NCBI RefSeq assembly: GCF_003073045.1
Contig: NC_037592.1
Coordinates: 11,002,007-11,066,006, forward strand
Source of the DNA: Pomacea canaliculata
Taxonomy: Eukaryota > Mollusca > Gastropoda > Architaenioglossa > Ampullariidae
Reading direction: 5' to 3'
Length of the DNA: 64,000 bases
Shown: positions 1 through 14,000 of the stretch, in pieces
Position numbering within the stretch: position 1 is the stretch's first letter
Layout of the letters: the number at the start of each line of letters is the position of its first letter
Program-made: the position numbers and the translations under genes
The notes under the pieces: generated by a model
Database searches by the model: none
Told to the model about the DNA's origin: nothing
What the model saw: the letters and a program-made list of their open reading frames with translations, nothing else

Positions 1-1260
1 ATGAGGACTAAAAAATACTGCAAGCGGTGATGGCTGCATAGTTCTAAAACTGTCAAAAAGATTCAGTCATTTTTACCTTTCGTTCAACAGGATTAAAGGA
101 AAAAGTAAAGTTTGATATAAGTGTAAGTATAACGACTTTGGAAAAATAATATAATCTTGTCTTGGGCACAAATTTCACATCTGAAAATTTACCTTTTGCT
201 TACAGCTACAGAATACTTCCGGTAAGGCGCTGCATCAAACGAGTTGGCTCCCTTTCGAACGCAAGGCGTGGATTGAAAATAAATAATTACACAGATTATG
301 TGTGTTGGTTGTCTATTCTTCAAAAAGGCAGATATTTTGTCTGTATTTGTGATAGTTGGGAGAGTTTGTGATATACCTTTTTCTTTTTATCAGCACTGAT
401 CAAAAAGAAGTTTTTGCGTGTAAAACTATTTTCCAGTCATGCAGATATGCTCATAGATGAAAAACTATAAAGTACGTCTTATTTGCTATACTGTGTTGTT
501 GAAGTGTTTCCCATTAAAAAATGCATAAAACCTAATCTGTGTAAATTTTTTTTTTAAGTTTTGGTTAGTACTTGATGCTTTCAGTCTCTAGCTTCATATC
601 ACACGATGAGTTTTTTAATGTGGGCCGGATCAATGCCTTCGGAATCCATGGCACTTAAAAATAACTTGTTTTATAGCTATTATTATATGTATAAATCAAT
701 ATGCCTATATGAAAAGCGCCTTCAATCTGGCTGATGCTTGAAAAAGGCGCTATACAAATGTGTTTATTATTATTTTATAAAAGTGAAGAGCCACGGCTTC
801 TTTCAAAACGGATTATATACATATATGCGGCAGTGCATTATCACACATACTATAGTTATCTGCGTCGTAAAATAAGTGCGAATATTATAGCATTGCTATT
901 GACTAGTCGTGGGCGGTTAGGCGTAAAAATAAACGTGTTATCAGACTCTGTGCTGTACCCATTCTCTAACACTACTAAAATAGGTCACCCTTTCCAAACT
1001 GCGCAGCCTAAACTTTCTATCGCCTCGTGGTATAAAGGCTACGTGCCTTTACTTGGTATAATCCTGGTTCAGGGGTGTTTTGATTTCCTTATTAATAATA
1101 ACTTATCAGTACTGTGTTTTTAGTTTTGTACAACTTAATTTATATTATTTCAATTAATGTTTATTTCCGATATCTGGGTTTTAATGGCACAGTTTTTGGT
1201 AAACTGTAATATACGTGCTATATGTTTGAAGCTTGTATCCCTCTAATAATAAGCTGGTCT
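1..1260. other. Intergenic sequence, no gene recognised
   Basis: This AT-rich stretch has only short open frames without splice-linked homology. I could not place any exon, RNA gene or clear repeat in it. It may hold distal regulatory sequence of the zinc-finger gene or the flank of a neighbour outside the window. Confidence 0.4.
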
Positions 1261-1267
1261 CGTCTGC

Positions 1268-1310
1268 GTTGACTCAGTCATGTGATCTGACGTCGCCATT
1301 TTGCGTTCGT
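1268..1310 (+). promoter_or_regulatory. Probable promoter of the CCCH zinc-finger gene
   Basis: Within about 35 bp there is an AP-1-like TGACTCA at 1270-1276, an E-box-like CATGTG just after it, a CRE-like TGACGTCG and an overlapping YY1-like CGCCATTTTG. This density of promoter-type motifs is unusual for the AT-rich surroundings. YY1 motifs commonly sit at or just after transcription starts of housekeeping genes. No TATA box is evident. The assignment to the downstream gene is inferred from orientation and position. Confidence 0.4.
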
Positions 1311-1655
1311 TGAAGGATGGTGTGTGTGCGTGCTGTCTACGTGGAAATGCTGCTCATGTCGGATTGTTAGAGGAGTTGAAATTTATCACAATATCTTGTC
1401 TTTTTATTGCCCGAGCTGTTTAGAGTATAAGAGCTCTATCAGACTTTGGCATTTATCCCTAAACTTTCAGCCTATACCCCTTGTCAGCCCGACCCCTCTC
1501 ACACCTTATTTGTGGGGTCTGGACAAGGAAAAACGCAGGAAATCGATTGCTATGACGGACACAAAACACAACTTTCATCGCAAGAACGTCGAGGCTCTTT
1601 AAAATAAGCCTAGAGTTAAGAAAAATCTGAAGGACGAGTTTAAACTCGAAAGAAG
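1300..1655 (+). other. Candidate non-coding 5'UTR exon of the CCCH zinc-finger gene
   Basis: The first coding exon begins at a splice acceptor (cag at 5061-5063), so at least one upstream non-coding exon must exist. The best candidate runs from the promoter-like motif cluster to a donor reading GAAG|GTAACG at 1655/1656. The exact transcription start cannot be read from sequence. The 3.4 kb to 5063 would then be the first intron, in which I see nothing else to annotate. Confidence 0.3.
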
Positions 1656-4600
1656 GTAACGAACATTGTGCATACATTATGCTAATGAGGAAGCTCCTCC
1701 CAATACTGTGTTGATAGGTGTGTTGTCATTGCTGGGATTAGGAAAAAAAATGTCAGATTCCCAAAACCTCATGGTAGACTGTTTTGTTCCTGAGAAACCT
1801 TAATTTTAAACAATGGATGCAGAATACCTACATGGAAAAGACAAAAGCTGCGTTCGGACGCTTCGTGAAGAAGCGCCATTTCTGATTTCACTCTTTCCTG
1901 GTTCCTAAAGTCACGCAGTTGTACATTTTAAACAAAATTATTTTGTAATCCTTATCGACGGTAAGCATTAATTCGTCTGTAATGTGACATTCGGCAGTAC
2001 AACGAGTTAGGAAGGGCATTGTGTGAAATTATGAAAGCACAAGGCATTTGCCCGATGCTAGTGAAACTAATTCCGATGTCTTCGAGGAAATGGCGCACTG
2101 GGGTGGGGTGGGGGAATGCAGATTCGTATTCAACAGCAGCCGTGAACAGTTTTAACCGTAACCTTCAGCCAGTAGCAATGCTTAAATCGAAATATGACAA
2201 ATTATTCTGGCTAAATGGCATTAATTTTCGCTGAACATTGAGACTGCATTTGAAAGAAAACATCTCGATAGCACGCGTCGTACGGTGTCGGAAGTGACGT
2301 GCGACACGATTTCTCACTGCTCGGCTTATGTAGGGTAACTCGCGAAGGAAAGACAAGAATCGACAAAAGAGATTTGCTTTTCAGAATTTACGTACGACTC
2401 GTTTTTATCAGTAAAGAAAAAATAATTCAGCATTAAAAAATTCTCCGATCTTAATTTTCGCGATTCTTGGTAAACAAATTCGACAAGTTTCTGATGCCTT
2501 GTAGTTTACAAGTTATCTTTTAAGTACTTCGTAAAAAGTATTTGCTACAGATGACGCTTTTCAGTCAATTTTTGTCCTCAGAGGCGCATTTTTCATAAAA
2601 GGGAATTGAATATGTAATTTTTATCAAAGTCGGCAACGAAAGCATCTCACTGTGCTGTATGTACAAATGAATTTGTCGATGGCCCAATTAAAGTATGTTT
2701 AGCCCTTTAACATTAAACCGAGTGGGGTTAGCAGGATCATAAGTATTTGACCATAAAGTTGACTCGGGTTTATTCTGAGATTTATGCTTACAATTGAAAT
2801 AGTGCGCGCATGCACAACATATGCAATGATTAATTTGTAATTTAGTTCTTCTGCAAAACTAACAATAACCATCATTGCCATTTTGGCAAAATTAGCTTTT
2901 ACTTTAACTGATAGCAGCAGGAACTTTCTGCCTGGCATTTCAAATTGTTAAAATTCATAATCACTTTCATTTTCCATCATAAAACCTTACTCTGTTGTTG
3001 TCTACTAAATTTAACAATTAACAGTCTTACCATATCAGTCTAGATTTTATGTAAGTAATGTATCACTTTAAAGCATGATGGCAGCACCTACCTTACTACT
3101 CAACATTTTACAATAGTAGTTCCAACAATGCTTAATAAACTTACCGTCAGAAAAATTGTACGTTTTCAGACCCCATATTTTTATGATTGTAAATTCTTTG
3201 TATGAACGCTCGATATAGAAAGCAAAACTAAAAAAATTTATTTCTTATTCATCCTGTCCAGGCTTAGCAATATTTGCTTTTAGATCATTTTTTTTTTTCC
3301 TTTTCAGGCACGGGAAAGATTGTAGAGTGATTGGGGAATTTATTCAAAGAGTGATATATTTGGTATTAGGTGTTCCTTTCCCCCCTTCCCTTTCAGGCAG
3401 TGAGATGGTGGAATACTATGGATACACCAAGAATAAAAGTTAGGGCGGTTTATACAGCTACTTAATATAACATTTTAATAGGATTAAGGCAGAATCTGAA
3501 CCCTTTCATACCCCTTATGTTAAAGAAAAGAAAATTTGAATTCTCTTTATTTTCATCCACTCCCCCTAATGGCTAAGACTGCCACAAGCACATAAACGAA
3601 AGCTGATTTCCCCCTCTTTTTCATAATTGAAGTAGGGTTCCAGTTTAGAAATTATGTTATATTCTAAAGTAGAGAAACAATATGCTCATCAGCGCTCTTT
3701 CTTTGCATTCTAATTAATCAAGAACTGTTTCCACTATCTTAGTAAAGTTAAGAAATGTGCTCATCAGGTGAGATATGCTTTAAAATTGTAGAATAGAAAT
3801 GCACTGAAGACATAGTTTCAAGAAAGGAGGAATAAGTGCAACAACCAGTGAGAGAGTGCTGAAAGAGTGGAAGCTGTTCATAATGAAAAGTAGGCTATGT
3901 TAGATTGTTGTATTGTTACTTAAAAGAGCAGTCAAAGAACAGGGTAAGTGGTCAGACTTGGGCTTCCATCATTACTGTTTTACTTAAATCTTGAGATTGG
4001 TTTAGGTTATTTAAGTAATCATAATCTTTAAGGTTCATAAAAGGACATTATTTTGTGCTGTACATAAAAGTAGCTTGGAGTGTTGGTAGTTTTCTAGATA
4101 TAATTTGAAACCACTTTTTCTTGAAATCATACTTCCAGCCATTTTTTTATATGCACAGTTTTTGCAATCTTTCATCTTCCCTTCCATCCTCAAAAGACTC
4201 TCAGTGCATTGCCCAGTATACAAAACCCAAAAGAAGATGATGCTGAGATGATTATCTGCTAAGAACCCATCAGTGTCTCAGCCTTTGCAATATTATTTCT
4301 CCACACAAATGTGTTCAGCTTAAGGGAGCCTCTGGCTTGACTGGTCTGTGTTGTCTAAGAGAGTTCACTTTCTTTGTTGTTGACTTCTTGGGGCATAAGA
4401 TGTAAATTCAGTTTGTTTCTCTGTCATGTGCATGCAGTTTTGTTTACAGCGTTTTGCACAAACTGTGGGGAGTTTTGATAAACTTCAGCACTGTTTTTTT
4501 TTTTTCCTATCAACACTATAGCATTGTCATTTATCTTTTAATATATGTAAATGAGTGGGATTTTCTGCAAAGCAAGCAACTGTCTCACGAACACTTGAAA

Positions 4601-5093
4601 GTTAAAACTATTACCAATTGAGCATTGAAGCTTTTGAGTGTAGTTCCCCAGAAATGTTTGATGTTTGGGGGTTATTTTAAAGATTAAGGAAATATGAAGT
4701 AAAATTTAAGGGTTGTAGGCAGGAAGTTGTCACAGAATATGTATACATATCTAATTATACAAGTGGTACATAAAATGTCATTCACCCATGCATAAATGTA
4801 ACTGGTGAAAGCTTAGTATTTTTATGAGTTTTCAAGTCCTCATATTTCCCACATTTTTCTTCCAGTTGCACACCAACTTTGTTAAAATAATGTTACCTTC
4901 CGGTGTATTTTTTCATTCAAGTTTTCAGCTTTATTGATTAAAAGCAACTGTTTCATCATAAGAGAATTAAGGCTACTAGATTAAAATCAAAACTAACTCC
5001 TCCCATGTAAGTTTCTGGTAAATAGGTGACAGATATATACAATGAATGATAATTTCTGTGCAGGTATGACGTAGACAGACATTTCCAATTAAG

Positions 5094-8000
5094 ATGGATG
5101 AAGGCAGTGAGCCACTAGAAGGTGAATTACAGTACTTGTCTCAGGATATCAGCGATGATGCAATGCCAGACTCTCAGGCAAACAATAAGTTGATTTCTGA
5201 GATTGAACAGGGTGATGAAGAAGCTGAAGAAGATCTGAACTTTGAAAATGCACAAGGGCCAGAACAAGGCAGCAGACATAAATCCCGCCATGAACATTCC
5301 TCAAGGCACAAAGGTCACAAACGACGATCTCACAGATATTCGAGAAGGCATCATGAAGATGCCATGGAAGACCTGATAGAGGAGGATGACGAATCTGAAT
5401 TTCCAGGTTGTGCAGGGACAAAGATGACACATTCAATTGAAGAAAATGACATGGAAGATGGAGAAATACTGGAGGACGGAGAAATTGCTACTGATGAAGA
5501 CGATGATGCCAATGCAAAATTTTCTGTGCCAGAAAATGATGGTAATCTTTTAGCACATCTTTAGGATTTAAAGACACAGACTTTATAAACTTTCTATTTG
5601 CTTTATAGATTTAAAAAACCGCACTGGTTATTCTGTCAAATTTATTTCCAGACTTTTTTAAAAATCTCGTTTTAATCTCAAATAGTTATAAACTGAAAAT
5701 TCAAAAATAATTGAAGTGTGAATGTGACGGTTATTTTATAACTAAATTTTACAGCTGCATCTGCTGGAGACTCTGAAGATCATGGTAATGAAAGTGAAAG
5801 TGAAGAAAACAAAACAAAGGAAAAAAGCAAGCGGGATCGACGAAAAAAACCTAAGAAGGAAAAGCGACATAAAGATGGAAAGGTACCACGTGACCTGAAT
5901 GATTTTCTTAATGTACAAAACTTTTTGACAACCTGCTGTTCTTGTTAAACTTTTCAGCCATTTATTTTTAAATGCAATGAACATGTTTTTAATGTAGTTG
6001 GGGAAAAGACTGATGTTATTCTTACATTTTTCAAAAAGGAAAGTTCAGTTTTCTGGATTTTACAAAAATCTGCAAATAGCTTTCTGTGTTCATTCTTTTC
6101 ATTTGCTAAGTTTTATTCTTTTATTGTCAACTATTATAACAACAGCCAAAAACTAAAGTGTGAAGGTTAGATGAAATAATGTTGGTTAGATTCTTTATCT
6201 TAACAAATTTACCGTTATTACTTAAAGAAAATATATGTATAGTACAACAGTAATAACATAACCAAGAAATTCAGAGGCGCAGTTTATAAGTTGACCTTTA
6301 ATTTTTTTTTTTTTTTTTATGATCATCCTTATTTTGTTCCTACATATCATAGGTTGCTCTTACTCTCTCATTCCTCCTACAACCCCTTATCTTTAATACG
6401 TTATTATATATTATGCCTTTCTTTTCCCATATTCTACACATTCCTTGTACATGAGTTAAAAACAAAACAGAATGGGTTCTGTCATTGCAGCAAAAGAAGA
6501 AGTCACGTCGACATGCTGCCTATGTTGATCACGACCGCTTGGATTATGAGTCAGGTGGTAGATGGTCTGGTTATCAGGGTGGTCTGGCAGAAGAAGATGA
6601 AAACTATGACACTCATTACCAAGGCTCCTCCCATTATGCCAGAAAGCGGCATGCCCCTCGTGATTCTTACTATTATGTAGGTTCTAGTCCACCGGGGTTG
6701 TATGACAGTCCATCGGAGGAGTCTGATGATGAGTAAGTCAACTTTTAAAGTGTGTTGATAATATTTCTCCAAGACATGACAAGAACAGAGTTTCTTGAGG
6801 TCATTGAGAGGTATATGCTTGTCCACTGATAGGAATTTCATCCTTTTCAGTTGACTGAAATGTCTTGTGGACAGGAATTTGTCTCTGTGCATGTATTGCT
6901 ATGTTTGTTTTTGTTCTGCTTTGTTTTAAAGAATAAGCCTATTTTAAGAGCATGTTAATGATGATTTGTTCTGGGATGAGAATTAGCTACATTATATTCA
7001 ATAGGGATATTTTTATCAGCAGACTATCTGGGTTTGAGCCGATTGCTGGACAGATAATAGTGGGTAGCTAGATCTTAATCTACATTTCATTTCAAATGCT
7101 TGGATGGAGAAAAGAGAATCTATTTGTGTGCATGAAGGTAATTTCCTCAAAAGATAAATTTTTAGCATCAAGCTATACTTCTATCATTATTTCTGAATTA
7201 TTTTTAATGCTGATTTTTTGAAACCATTGTTTTATTTATTTTTTAAAAGGGTTCCAAGTGTACAGCAGAGCATGACAAGCATGGTTTCTGATGAATACAT
7301 CGATGCTAATGTAGCTGCAAATGAAAAAGAGGTTAGGTTTCATTTATCTGTTTGAGTATAATTAATTCTACTTAACATGTGTGGGCTTTGACTTTTTCTA
7401 AAGGTGTCTTTTTTTCTTTATCACATAATTTGCAGATTTTTATTTTGTGAGTTTGTGAGCATGTCTCATGTAGCTTCATGATTGGTCTTCGGTTTCCTTT
7501 ATATCATCTTTTAAGTTTTTCTGGTCTGTAGCTTGCTACATTTGATACTGTTTACAGTTTGTTTTTAATATACTTTTTATTTTAATTATGCTTAGCCTGC
7601 CAAAGTAAAAGGGAATGCAAAACCAAGAGAAAAAAGAAAAACGAGATTAGGAAAACGAAAGGGAGACATCATGCGCCACATTGAGCAACAACCCAAGAAG
7701 AAGCCACTTTTGGAAATTCCAATGGCAGAGCGGCCTATTTGCAAATTTTTTAAGGAAGGAAAATGTGCCAAGGTAAGTTGCTTCAGTTTTTTTTTTTCAT
7801 ACAAGCTATGCTATTGTCAAAATGAATATTTTTCATTGGTACATTTATTGTAAATTTACTTATATTGCAGAGATGATGGCATCAGACTATTTGTTTCGAA
7901 TAGAGTGGTAACATAAATACCCAGAAAAGTGAATAAAATAGCTGGATTGTCTGAATTATGATTTGAGAGAAGTGACTAATCACCTTGAATAAGTTGTCTA

Positions 8001-11000
8001 TCTTGATAATAGCTTTTGTTGTGGTCTTCCAATCCTGTGTTCACATACATTGACTGTGACCTCAATTTAGATGGATGCAAGCAACTAAAAAGTTTGCTTT
8101 ATTTAAGCTGGAATTTGTCTTGTTATGATATTGTTGATGCATGCATGCAAAGAGACAATACCTTTTTTTTTTTTAATTTACTTTTTAGGGATCATCATGC
8201 CCTTTCAACCATGACTTTAAGCCAAAACGGTTAGAGGTGTGCAAGTTTTACACTACACAAAATGGATGCCAGAAAGGAGAGAACTGCATTTACATGCATG
8301 ATATCCTTTACAAAAGTTTGGAGCGGAAGGGTATTGGTGTTTTATGCATAGCCAGCAACTAAGGTTACATTATAGCAAGGCAGCCATCCCTGTAAACAGA
8401 TGCCATATGCAGAGAAAGAACAGCGTGCCAAAGATGAGAGTTGAACCCAGGACAGCCAACCTTCACTGTATTGGTGAGCAGATGCTAACTATGGCGCCAC
8501 CAGACCACCCCTACAAAAGTTTGGAACATATAGTGTAAATTAATGTGCAGTAATAACCTACTGGTAGGAAAACTTAATTGTGGTTAAAATTATTATATCT
8601 TTTATTTATGAAATGTGTAGTCTTCCATTCCCCCACCTCTTTTGTACATATGCCTTAAAGATAGAAGATTTTTCCATGCAGAAGTTTATGCTGTGAAACT
8701 TTTTTCCATGCTTTGTGTTTGAATGGCCATGACAGCTAAAGATTTATTATTTAATCTTGGAGCTTTTTTAAAAAGAAAATAGTGTCATAATTTTAAAGAA
8801 TGATATATTTGGCTCCTCTGTGTTTTTTGCATTTGATTTTATTCTTTGTTAAGTGTGGTTGTTTATTCTTTTATAGTTCATATGCTATTTGTTTTCCTGT
8901 CCCTTGTGTGCTGTCCATATTTCGTTCTTGTTCATAAGCGCTATGAGCATGCTAATTAGGAGTGTGAGTATGCATTTTTCAAATTTTTCATTTATGATTA
9001 TTATTATTTATGCCATTGTGAGGAGTTGCAGCCTATTTTTATCTCTAAACTCTTCACCAGAAATAAAATAATGTATTTTTAGTGTTTTTGCTCAGGTCCA
9101 TATATACTCTTTAAATTTATTGCCATCAGAATCTTTTCTTGCAAGTTCACTGTACATTTTTCTTGACTAACATACGTGATTACCCATGCAAGTATTACCA
9201 CACTGGAGCAACTTGCTACTCCGGTGACAATTGTCGCTTCTCCCATGATCCACTGACAGAAGACACAAGACGCATTGTTGAAGAGGTAATCTTTCCTCAC
9301 ACCATATGTTGCCATTTGTGTTTGAGTCATGCATTTTTGTGCGGCTGGATTTCATTCTTTGAATTCTAACTTTTGTCACAAAAATCCTTTTCCCTAGGAT
9401 TATGTATTGACCTAAATTTAGACTTCAGTCATCAAGAAAGGTTGAAGAGCATGCTATGAAGTAGATCTTAATGAGGTATAGATAACAAAGTCATTTCAGG
9501 AAGTGAGATTTTCACCTCTTTCCAGAGTATCCCATAAATGGAATCATGAATTGAGAACATCGGGTTCATTCTTTAAGTCAATCTTTTTCATTGCCACGTT
9601 TATCAATTTTTTTGTCATTTTTTTCCTCCCAGATAAAGAGAGATTAAAAAGTGAAGGTCAGTTATTTGCTATGGAATTACCATTGATTATATTTATTTCT
9701 GTTTTCAGATGAGACATCATAAAGACTTTGAAATGGAACCTCCAGAGAGGCATATTAAAAAACCAAGTTTGCTGGGTAAGAACCCCTTATCTTTGATTGG
9801 CCTTTCTGACGCCCTCTCCCTTCCCCCACCATCAGCCCCTCTAATCTTTCTGTGTTTTTTTTTTTTTGTTTGTTTGTCTTTTTGTATTTTTCTTATCAAA
9901 TATAATTCATAACTCATGTCACACTTTGTTTTTTTAATATGACATCATGGCAACTGTTGCACACTTAGGAGAGTAAAGGCACTCCGTCAACATTATCTGG
10001 AGTAATCCATTTCAGTATTTTGTTATATCTTTTAGTTGTACTATCAAATATGATTGAACTTTTGAACTTATTCTTAATGTTTATATATTTTTCTCAGTTC
10101 CCCATGTAGTTGTAAATAAGGTGTGACCTAAGTGACTTCCACACTTTTTGAAAAATCTTTTCCCTGGGAGATTTATGTTCAGTGTGTAAAAAAGTAATGT
10201 TTAAAATATTTCATTATCATTCTTAAGGAAACCATTAAGTCACATGAGCATATATAATCAACACATATTTAGTAATTTTTGTTATTATGAGGATTAAAAT
10301 ACATCAGGCACAGATGTAGAAGTATTTTTTTTTTAATTTGCTGAACTTTGCAGGTTCACCACCTCGGCACATAAAGGAAGCAGCAGAAAGAGCAAAAGAA
10401 GTCAAGAAAATTCCCTCTCTGTTTGATATTGAAGTTTTTCCACCTGGCAAAGAACCACCTATGTGAGTTTTCTCAGCTCAAAAAATGAAGAATAAGAATT
10501 TGTCCTTTGGCCAAGTTACATTGCACTTGGAATATGACTTGATGATGGAAGAGACAACTTGAAGAATAAATACGCCTATCCTATGCATATACACATTACC
10601 CCTCATCGTTGCTTGCTCTTTATGCCACACTCCCTTTCTTTTATAAACACTGCCTACAGTGACTAGACATTGCAGAGTCAACCAAAACATTTATGTAAGC
10701 AGGCACAGATGCTTGGTCACCCACAGGTAATCGCAGACTGCAAAAGGACACGCTCAACTAGTACCGGTCCTGAAGAAGCTACTTGTCGTTAATGTCATTA
10801 ATGGTCCATTTATATGCTTGAGTCATTTCATTTTAAGGAGTGGGAGTAGGTATGGATGGATAAAATAACAATTAGGAACATGAAAATTTCATCATAAGTG
10901 AAATCACTTTTTGTCACTGTGTTTTTTCTTTCTCAGACCTACTGGGTTCTACAGTGAAAGGTCTCCTCGAGGTGAGAAATCGCCACCACCAGAAAGAAAA

Positions 11001-14000
11001 TCCAACTTAAATTCAGAGTCAAACCAGTGCCCAGTAGGTATGAATTCACCACCTCATCCAGGGCAGATGCCGATGTCTTCCCAAGGCTTCTCTCCTAACC
11101 AAGGGCCCATCAGTAGCTTAGGTAGTCACCAACCGGGACCTAGCTTGCTTGGAAGCCCTGCACAGGGCACAGGCATGGTTTTGCCTATGCGCAACAACAC
11201 ACAGCAGGGACCCATGATGATGGCTGGACCAAATGGACCATCTGGTGCTCGGCCAATGATGGGGCAGCAGCGGCCAATGTTTGGGATGCAGCAAGGTATG
11301 AACCCAGCCATGCACCAGGGAATGAACCCAGCCATGCACCAAGGTATGAATCCAGGGATGCAGCGACTGCAGAATCCAGGTATGCAAAATATGAATCCTG
11401 GAATGCAGCAAGGCCCACGTCCTGGAATGCAACAAGGCCTTATGCAGGTGATGAATTCAAACTTGCAGCAAGGCTTAAATCAGGTCATGAAACCTGGAAT
11501 GCAGCAAGGAATAATCCAAAACATGCCACAAAATATGAACCTTAACATGCAGAGTATGAACCAACCCATAAATACAAACATGCAGCAAGGGATGAACCCT
11601 GGCATGCAGCAGGGAATGAACCCTGGCATGCAGCAGGGAATAAATCAGAGCTTAAACTCAAATATGCAGCAAGGGATTAATCCTAACATGCCCCAAAACA
11701 TGAACTCCAATATGCAGCAGGGAATAAACATGCCAAGTATAAGAGGAATGAACCCTGGCTTGCAACAAGGAATGAATGCCAACATGCAGCATGGCATGCC
11801 CCAAGGGATCGGGACTGGAATGTTGAATCCAAGAATACCAGGAGGCCCTAGGTTGCCTTTCAACCTGGGAGGAGGCCAGCAGACTGCATCCTCTATGCCA
11901 CCGGTCCTGAATATGATCAGCGCACTTCTGCGTGGTGCATCGGGTAATGGGCCTTTCAGCCAGAACAGCCATCAGCAGCAGCTTCAGCAGGCTGGGGTAG
12001 GAGTTTCACAGGATACAGACATGCGCAGGGGAGCTGGGGGACAAGATGTGCACAAAATGGAGTCGCCTTCCCATGGAAACAGCCAGGATAGTGCCACTGT
12101 TGAGGATTCTGTGAGTGGTGAACATGAGGATGGAGTGTGTAAAACTAAGCAAGACAGCGATGTGGTGCCTGAGTCATCCTGCCAGCCTGAGCAAAAGGTT
12201 TCTGGTCAGATAACTCCACTAGAATCACAACTGGAGGAAGAAATAGCAGAAAATCAGCTCTCTGATGACAAGGAAGAAAAAGAGGAAGGCCGGGTGACAT
12301 TTGCACCTGATGAATCATCACAACAATCACCAGGTTAATCAGGTTTTTTTTTTTTTTCACCTTTCTCTTTTTCTTTTTTCTTTTTGGTTAAGGGGTAGGA
12401 TTTTACACACTATTTTTGTAAGCAAAATTAAAGTAGGTGGTATTCTAGGTTTGTTTTTTGTTTTGGTTTTTTTTTTTGGGGGGGGGGGGGTTGTTTTGAG
12501 GTTTGGGGGTTTTTTTGGAATGAGGAAAGGGAATGCCATATTGAATGTTTATGACAATAAATGACATAGCCATAAACATGTGTAATAATATAGAAGTCAA
12601 GTTCTCTGTATCTGGCCAACTGTTTTCCCTATATTGTGACTTTCGGCAGAAATAGCATAAAATAAATTGTCTATTTTGAAAGATTCTATTTGTTCATGGA
12701 GTCACTGGTCATTAACTTAAAACCTTATCACCCCAGCCATATTTACCATGTGCCTGAGTCAAATCATCACAGCTATGACTATATAGTCCCAGCATTGAAA
12801 GTCAAATCTAAATAAATGACCTCGAGTTGTAGTTTGTGGAATGAAAGCAGGCTAATTTCCTTACTAAGACTTTCCTCAGTTATGACCTGATTTTTGTAGG
12901 TTTTAGCAAGTCCTAATAGGGAAGTTTTACATCTACTAATCTATGATAAAGACAACCGTCAGTGACATCATTTTAGAGAGCTTTTCTTACACAGCTAAAT
13001 GATGTAATTTTCAAGAAATATAGTTCTTTGTTTCCTTGTACTAAATTCAAGTGAAAGGTGGGAACTGAATGTAGGTCATGACAATTTTTTTAAAAATTAT
13101 GCACAGTATATGCAAATGTAAAGTGCCAAACAAATTCTTTGTTAAAATATACATTAGAATTCCACTATTACTTAACGTTATAATTTATGTTATTTTTGGC
13201 TGTTGGAATACAAATCAAAACACTACGTAGTTTGCCGAACAGTATGCAAAGTAGACACTTCTCTAAGATGTTTGCCTCTGCGGGAGTGAAACATGAATAA
13301 AGGAATAATGCTTGTCTGTTTTACCTTTATGTAGCTGAATGCCTGAATTAAGTTATGAAAAGCAAATATTTCTCTTCTCACAAATAGCAATAGATTTTAT
13401 TCAGAGAAATTTGGATCATTGAATGGTCAGTTTTTCTATTTAAAGAGTCATTATAGGGTCTGATAATATGGTGTCTTTTTTATTCTTTCTTTCTTTAGGA
13501 GAATCAGACAGCTCATCAGAAGATCAGTTTTTATCAAAATCCATTGGAGACAAGGAAAATGAATCTGCTATCCCCATGCATCTGCCACCCATGCAGCGAC
13601 AGTTATTTATGCGCATTCGACAGCAGCAACTCCATCAGCTGCAGCAGCCGGATGTAGAAGAGTTATCAGAGGGAACCACAAAAAAGAATACCTTATCAAG
13701 TCATGAAGAAAAACATGCTGAAACAAGTATGTTGTATTTTTCAGAAAAACATGCTGAAACAAGTATGGTAGCTGTACATCTCAGTGGTAACATCTGGAAA
13801 AAGTAAACTTCTTGAATGAAGTACAGAAATTTTCTGATTTTATTGTAGTTTGTCCAACAAATAAAAAAATATTGTCGGATGGAGAATTTATCTTCTTCAG
13901 CCACATATAGAAATAGTTTTGACCAAGTCAAAAATGTAACACTGCTTCACATTCTGCTTCAAAGTTAGTATCTTTAAAAGGAAGATTTTTGAGAGTGCCA

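Noticed and set aside
734..1123. Open frame of 129 codons on the plus strand
   Set aside because: It has biased, non-conserved composition, no homology I recognise and no splice context. It is best explained as a chance frame in AT-rich DNA.
8301..8344. Possibility of a GT donor just after finger 2 of the CCCH gene
   Set aside because: Every nearby GT leaves finger 2 joined out of frame to finger 3. The ATATCC donor with the AC acceptor gives the family sequence exactly.
11118..11435. Minus-strand open frames opposite exon 10 and exon 14 repeats (His/Leu/Trp- or Cys/Ile/Pro-rich)
   Set aside because: They are the antisense shadows of the Met/Gln coding repeats and keep open only because the repeat unit is a multiple of three.
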